DNA from: Candidatus Eisenbergiella stercoravium
GTDB taxonomy: Bacteria; Bacillota; Clostridia; Lachnospirales; Lachnospiraceae
Length of the DNA stretch: 64,000 nt
Assembly (NCBI GenBank): GCA_019113175.1
Contig: DXHY01000001.1
Coordinates: 1-64,000 of the forward strand
Reading direction: 5' to 3'
A program made the position numbers and the translations under genes. Below are positions 61,911-64,000 of the stretch, in pieces. Under the pieces are notes generated by a model, which worked only from the letters and a program-made list of their open reading frames with translations, searched no databases and had not been told where the DNA came from. Each line of letters opens with the position of its first letter. The stretch's first letter is position 1.

Positions 61911-62842
61911 AAGGATTCTCCTCCCGGATGTTCTGCCGCGTCAGTCTCAGTCTGCCCTGTTACAGTTCCCGGCTCCTCATTGGCAGACGGTTCAGCTGCC
62001 GCAGCCGGTTCTGAATGAACCTCATCTTTCTTTTCTTCCGGAACAAGCGCGGTTCCGTTCGGTCCAACCAGAAAAGCATGCACATTCCGGGAGGCCATGA
62101 TCTGAGAGCCGACTACGATTACGATACCTGCAATCAGCGTAAAAATCGCGATAAACTGTGAGGTGGATAACTCTCCCACACTTCCGCGCTCCATGTCTCC
62201 ACGGAAATATTCCAGAATAAATCTGCCGATGCTGTAAAAAATCAGATAAAAACCCCCAACCTGTCCTTCAGCCTTCTTATGCCTCGCAATATACAGAAGA
62301 ACAAAGAAATGAAGGAAATCCAGGCCGCTTGAGATCAGCTGCGTCGGAATCAGGGAAATCCCGTTCGGCGCGTACGCGGAATTGGTAAATGTTATCCCGA
62401 TCGGACTGTCCGTCGGGCGTCCATAGCAGCATCCTGCAAGGAAACAGCCGATGCGTCCGAAGCCCTGGGCCAGTGCGACAGAAGGAAGCGCCAGGTCAAA
62501 ATAGGAAAGAAAATTGATTTTCTTATAACAGCAGAACAGGAAACCTCCCAGTACACCTCCGATCAGTCCGCCGTACACAACCCAGCCATTTGCCAAAGAA
62601 TGCAGCAGATAAGGAGGATCTGCCAGTATCACATCCAGCATGGTCAGACAGTACAGAAGCTTGGAACCAAGTCCACCGAAAACAAGGCACCAGATTACCA
62701 GTGAAAAAATCTGATCCGCATCCAGCTTAAGCTTTCTCGCCCGATATTCTGCGGTCAGATAGGCGGCGATTACGCCAATTCCAATCATCAGCCCATATCC
62801 GTGTATGGTGAAAGGGCCTATGGTAAGCAGTTCATTTTTCAT
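61907..62842 (-). CDS. lgt: Prolipoprotein diacylglyceryl transferase
   Basis: A 311-residue membrane enzyme that adds diacylglycerol to the lipobox cysteine, acting on lipoproteins such as those elsewhere in this window. Seven helices; the Lgt signature is present as GRIGCFLAGCCYGRPTD with the essential Arg/His region YGLMIGIGVIAAYLTAEYRA upstream and FYLIFYSIGRFILEYFRGD downstream. The C-terminal 45 residues are an acidic Glu/Ala/Pro tail not needed in most Lgt proteins. Start at 62842 follows AGGAG ten bases upstream. Confidence 0.95.
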   Translation of the reverse strand: MKNELLTIGPFTIHGYGLMIGIGVIAAYLTAEYRARKLKLDADQIFSLVIWCLVFGGLGSKLLYCLTMLDVILADPPYLLHSLANGWVVYGGLIGGVLGGFLFCCYKKINFLSYFDLALPSVALAQGFGRIGCFLAGCCYGRPTDSPIGITFTNSAYAPNGISLIPTQLISSGLDFLHFFVLLYIARHKKAEGQVGGFYLIFYSIGRFILEYFRGDMERGSVGELSTSQFIAIFTLIAGIVIVVGSQIMASRNVHAFLVGPNGTALVPEEKKDEVHSEPAAAAEPSANEEPGTVTGQTETDAAEHPGGESL

Positions 62843-62882
62843 AATATCTTCACTCCTAATTCCGCCATTATAACATGCTGTC

Positions 62883-63857
62883 TCAGGGCAACGCAATATA
62901 AATCACCGCCGCGCATAACATGATCTGAATGATGGCAAAACGGAAAACGGTCTGCGTATTGGACCACTCCCACACCTTCCTTGCCTGATCGTGCAGCGGA
63001 GTCCGGACCTTCGTCAGAATCCGGATCTTCAGGAAACGCAGAAGGGAGACCTTAACCAGACCGAGGCCTCCATCCAGAATCAGCACCAGCGCCACCGGAA
63101 TATAAAGGAAAGGACTTCCCGTCTTCAAAACCGCGATGCTGATGAACAGGCCCATGGCCCGGGATCCGGCATCTCCCATCAGCAGCCTGCTCGGAGTAGC
63201 ATTATACCATAGATAACCCAGGATGCAGACACAGAACAGAAGAATCAGATAGGGAAAATTATCCTGCCGTCCTTCCGCTGAAAGAAGCATGTCCACCAGG
63301 TAAATCGTCGCAAGCGTGATGATCGTAAGCGTTCCGGACAATCCGTCCACGCCATCCGAACAGTTGGTCACATTAATGGAGACCCATACAAGAACCACTG
63401 CCAGCAGCCCAAACAGAAGGGGCGGGAGGGTGATTGTCCTGCCTGCAAGAAGAAGGGTAACATCGCTGGAATTAAAATTCAGAAAGGTGACCGCCGTCAT
63501 CACCGCGATAACCAGATCCAGAATTCCCTTTTTATATTCTCCCCAGGGCGTTTTCGCGCAGTCATCCAGAAATCCTGTCATCATGGCCGCTCCCACAAGG
63601 ATCAGATAAATGAACGTTTCCCTTCCGGGCCTTGCAAACAGAAGCGCTGCCGCAATGAAGACGAGAACAAAAAGGAAGCCCGCTCCCCGCGGCTTTCCTG
63701 CCGATTTCTTCCCTTCTACCGCAAAATCTCTTCCATGGTCCTTCGGGAGAAGATCCATGCATTTATACATTGTCAGACAGGTTGCTGCAAATGCCAGCAG
63801 AATTCCGATAAACGCTACCGCCCTGCTGCCGGCTTCTCCGGTCAGATAATGAATCAT
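62883..63857 (-). CDS. mraY: MraY-like phospho-MurNAc-pentapeptide transferase
   Basis: A 324-residue membrane enzyme with about ten helices. Motifs of the polyprenyl-phosphate GlcNAc/MurNAc transferase superfamily are present: MTGFLDDCAK (DDxxK), VTNCSDGVDGLSG, and LLMGDAGSRAMG. The PLHHHxE segment of classical MraY reads LHDQARKVW here, so it is a divergent MraY or a paralogue for another lipid-linked sugar. It lies outside a division/cell-wall cluster, 40 bases before lgt. ATG follows GGAGG, directly after a hairpin element. Confidence 0.85.
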   Translation of the reverse strand: MIHYLTGEAGSRAVAFIGILLAFAATCLTMYKCMDLLPKDHGRDFAVEGKKSAGKPRGAGFLFVLVFIAAALLFARPGRETFIYLILVGAAMMTGFLDDCAKTPWGEYKKGILDLVIAVMTAVTFLNFNSSDVTLLLAGRTITLPPLLFGLLAVVLVWVSINVTNCSDGVDGLSGTLTIITLATIYLVDMLLSAEGRQDNFPYLILLFCVCILGYLWYNATPSRLLMGDAGSRAMGLFISIAVLKTGSPFLYIPVALVLILDGGLGLVKVSLLRFLKIRILTKVRTPLHDQARKVWEWSNTQTVFRFAIIQIMLCAAVIYIALP

Positions 63858-63872
63858 TTTTTCCTCCGTTCC

Positions 63873-63920
63873 GAAGCGTTTTACAATTTTTTTTCAGATA
63901 ATTTGTGACGCTTCGGCACA
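63873..63920 (-). repeat. Structured element 5' of the mraY-like gene
   Basis: CCGAAGCG (63873-63880) pairs with CGCTTCGG (63910-63917); on the minus strand the element starts GTGCCGAAGCGTCACAAATT, as before era at 28192-28272. The ribosome site GGAGG follows within a few bases. The last 80 bases of the window hold no gene that I can see. Confidence 0.6.
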
Positions 63921-64000
63921 AATTTCTGCCCTCCGGCTTCCGGCCTCATTTATTCTACCATTAACATTCCCAAAAAGGAATGACAAAAATATCTTTTTTG

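Overview
The window looks like a chromosomal segment from a Gram-positive gut anaerobe of the Lachnospiraceae / Clostridium cluster XIVa type. The reasons are clostridial gene neighbourhoods (era-yqzL-recO close to glycyl-tRNA synthetase and pyruvate phosphate dikinase), strong GGAGG ribosome binding sites, anaerobe-specific proteins (an acyl-CoA dehydratase activase fusion and an anaerobic sulfatase-maturase-like radical SAM protein), and a moderately GC-rich core broken by short AT-rich insertions. Most genes are on the minus strand. I saw no rRNA, tRNA, CRISPR array or prophage.

Layout. 1-2440: end of an insertion sequence, then an OmpR-type two-component system. 2441-8120: MgtE magnesium transporter, DegV lipid-binding protein, AlkZ/YcaQ-like winged-helix protein with a GNAT remnant behind it, a short-chain dehydrogenase and an iron-sulfur-type flavoprotein. 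8160-17000: branched-chain amino acid synthesis (leuD, leuC, a divergent LysR regulator, ilvC, two small-subunit ACT proteins, ilvB), interrupted at 11120-12898 by an IS-like element that carries an AT-rich SHOCT-domain gene. 17000-28200: MetH-type methionine synthase, a lipoprotein, PPDK, GlyRS, a second lipoprotein, RecO, YqzL and Era. 28300-38000: DUF4349 lipoprotein, M16C peptidase, NUDIX protein, a Phd/RelE-type toxin-antitoxin pair inside a local duplication, BioY with a BirA box, a truncated methyltransferase, an atypical sigma-like protein, a 187-bp MITE-like element and a rhomboid-like protein.

38040-48000: a 1464-residue acyl-CoA dehydratase activase fusion, a VanW protein, asparaginase, a duplicated ABC-type-IV-like membrane protein and an AraC regulator. 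48190-58970: a host-glycan-flavoured stretch with alpha-L-fucosidase, xanthine phosphoribosyltransferase, TauE/SafE exporter, anSME-like radical SAM protein, an AbiE toxin-antitoxin pair, an aminoglycoside 6-adenylyltransferase-like protein, a bifunctional fucokinase/GDP-fucose pyrophosphorylase (Fkp) and an aldo/keto reductase. 58990-64000: a cytidylate-kinase-like protein, an SH3b membrane protein, an M19 dipeptidase, Lgt and a MraY-like enzyme.

The most interesting signals are: a matched pair of LysR-type boxes (ATAA-N7-TTAT, containing T-N11-A), each centred about 65 bp upstream of the predicted start of leuC or ilvN-ilvC, which suggests one regulon run by the local LysR protein; the IS-bracketed cargo gene; the MITE-like element with 14-bp perfect terminal inverted repeats; the toxin-antitoxin pair sitting between two partial copies of a NUDIX-bioY segment; and a recurring design in which a GC-rich hairpin sits directly 5' of the Shine-Dalgarno sequence of housekeeping genes, with the same element in front of era and the mraY-like gene. 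I found no clearly new multi-gene system. The accessory modules are recognisable families in unusual settings.
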